Assembly: GCF_017654315.1 (NCBI RefSeq)
Contig: NZ_CP072203.1
Location: 5,828,001-5,892,000 of the forward strand
DNA from: Gordonia polyisoprenivorans
GTDB taxonomy: Bacteria > Actinomycetota > Actinomycetes > Mycobacteriales > Mycobacteriaceae
Reading direction: 5' to 3'
DNA length: 64,000 nucleotides
Shown here: positions 63,416 through 64,000 of the stretch, in pieces
Numbering within the stretch: the first letter of the stretch is position 1
How the letters are laid out: the number at the start of each line of letters is the position of its first letter
Position numbers and translations under genes: made by a program
Notes under the pieces: generated by a model
What the model was told of the DNA's origin: nothing
The model's input: the letters and a program-made list of their open reading frames with translations, nothing else
Databases searched by the model: none

Positions 63416-64000
63416 TCACTCCTCTGTCGTCGGGGTGGCACCCGTCGCCGTTTCGCCGCCGCGGGCCGCGATGACCGCGGGGGCCATGACCGCAGCGAGG
63501 TCGGCGGCGACATCGCGGCCGCTCTCGGGTGGCATCGCCACGTAGCTCAGCGCCATGCGCGTGATCGCTCGCGCGATACGCACGGCGTCGTCGTCGGCGA
63601 GCCCGAGCCACGAGGTGGTGAGCATGACGGTGAGACGCGCGCTCGCGGTCGTGATCAGCGGCGCGGCATCGGTGGTGATCAGCCGCAGCAGATCCGGCTT
63701 GGCCTCACCCCGCTGCAGCGAGGTGATGAGCGGGTCGGCCGCGGCCACGGCGAAGAAGGCGGCGAACGCATCGTGCAGTGCGTCGTGGATATCGTGCGGG
63801 CGCTCGGCGACAGTCGACGCGACGATGTCGGCGAATTCCGTGGCCAAGCGCATCGCATACGCCTGCGCCAGACCGTGGCGGGAACCGAACTCGTTGTACA
63901 CGGTTTGGCGTCCGACGCCCGATTTCCGGGCGACGTCGGCCATCGTGATCGACGGCCAGTCCTTTTCGACCAGCAGATCCCGCAGACCGTCGAGCAGAGT
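63416..64000 (-). CDS. TetR-family transcriptional regulator, 5' end beyond window
   Basis: The helix-turn-helix ITMADVARKSGVGRQTVYNEFGSRHGL is followed by a C-terminal domain of about 150 residues. The frame stays open to the window edge at 64000, with a typical TetR first helix (LLDGLRDLLVEKDWPS) encoded there, so the true start lies outside. An internal ATG at 63943 would remove part of the HTH and is rejected. It is probably cotranscribed with the rhodanese gene. Confidence 0.88.
   Translation of the reverse strand, partial: TLLDGLRDLLVEKDWPSITMADVARKSGVGRQTVYNEFGSRHGLAQAYAMRLATEFADIVASTVAERPHDIHDALHDAFAAFFAVAAADPLITSLQRGEAKPDLLRLITTDAAPLITTASARLTVMLTTSWLGLADDDAVRIARAITRMALSYVAMPPESGRDVAADLAAVMAPAVIAARGGETATGATPTTEE

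Overview
The window is high-GC DNA with dense genes, short intergenic gaps, frequent GTG starts and 4-base ATGA/GTGA gene overlaps. It looks like a chromosome segment from a mycolic-acid actinobacterium. Several proteins resemble mycobacterial counterparts closely: the LpqY-SugABC sugar importer, an Rv2466c-like thiol protein, an 18-kDa-antigen-type Hsp20 and a DUF222/13E12 HNH protein. I favour Gordonia or a near relative. That is inference: there is no rRNA or tRNA in the window to place it.

Layout. 0.2-2.9 kb: SigK-type sigma factor, SnoaL-like protein, MpaB-type oxygenase and 3-methyladenine glycosylase. 3.0-6.6 kb: a repeat-rich, mobile stretch with a 48-bp tandem repeat, a dispersed repeat, an IS110-family insertion sequence with a structured leader (candidate bridge RNA), and a frameshifted DUF222-HNH gene. 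6.6-15.2 kb: clpB with two HspR (HAIR) operators, a GltS-type symporter, a GlxA-type regulator with a hydrolase, a DsbA-like protein, DUF1801 and a CPA2 antiporter. 15.3-22.7 kb: a sugar regulon with a GH13 alpha-glucosidase divergent from a LacI regulator, followed by lpqY-sugA-sugB-sugC; matching LacI operators lie at both promoters. 22.7-27.5 kb: a pRiA4b ORF-3-like protein, a saccharopine-dehydrogenase-fold protein, and a response regulator converging on a histidine kinase.

27.6-33.1 kb: four genes chained by 4-base overlaps encode a ThDP enzyme, an SRPBCC protein, a KAS III-fold protein whose catalytic His is replaced by Asn, and a HisC-like aminotransferase; an ABC-2-like membrane protein follows. 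This is the best candidate for an undescribed biosynthetic system. 33.7-41.7 kb: a catabolic regulon with an Ldh-type dehydrogenase, monooxygenase-fold protein, aldehyde dehydrogenase, cupin, lactonase, CitMHS transporter and universal stress protein, under a GntR/FCD regulator. A GGTATACA-centred site, 18 bases identical at two promoters, is shared by three promoters. Two genes here are damaged or unusual: an internally deleted MatC-like transporter and a lactonase whose only plausible start is ACG.

41.8-52.9 kb: redox enzymes, a diguanylate cyclase, a Zn/Mn-type ABC importer, a siderophore-interacting flavoprotein divergent from a TetR regulator, an alcohol dehydrogenase and a glutathione peroxidase-type enzyme. 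53-54.5 kb: a heat-shock locus with Hsp20, a perfectly spaced CIRCE operator, and a small divergent ORF with a strong ribosome binding site. 54.5-64 kb: free-methionine sulfoxide reductase, CGNR regulator, metallophosphoesterase, amino-acid permease, a sulfonate-desulfurisation operon (SsuD, an SsuE-like reductase and a second flavin reductase), a second large repeat cluster, a zinc metallopeptidase, a rhodanese and a TetR regulator cut by the window edge.
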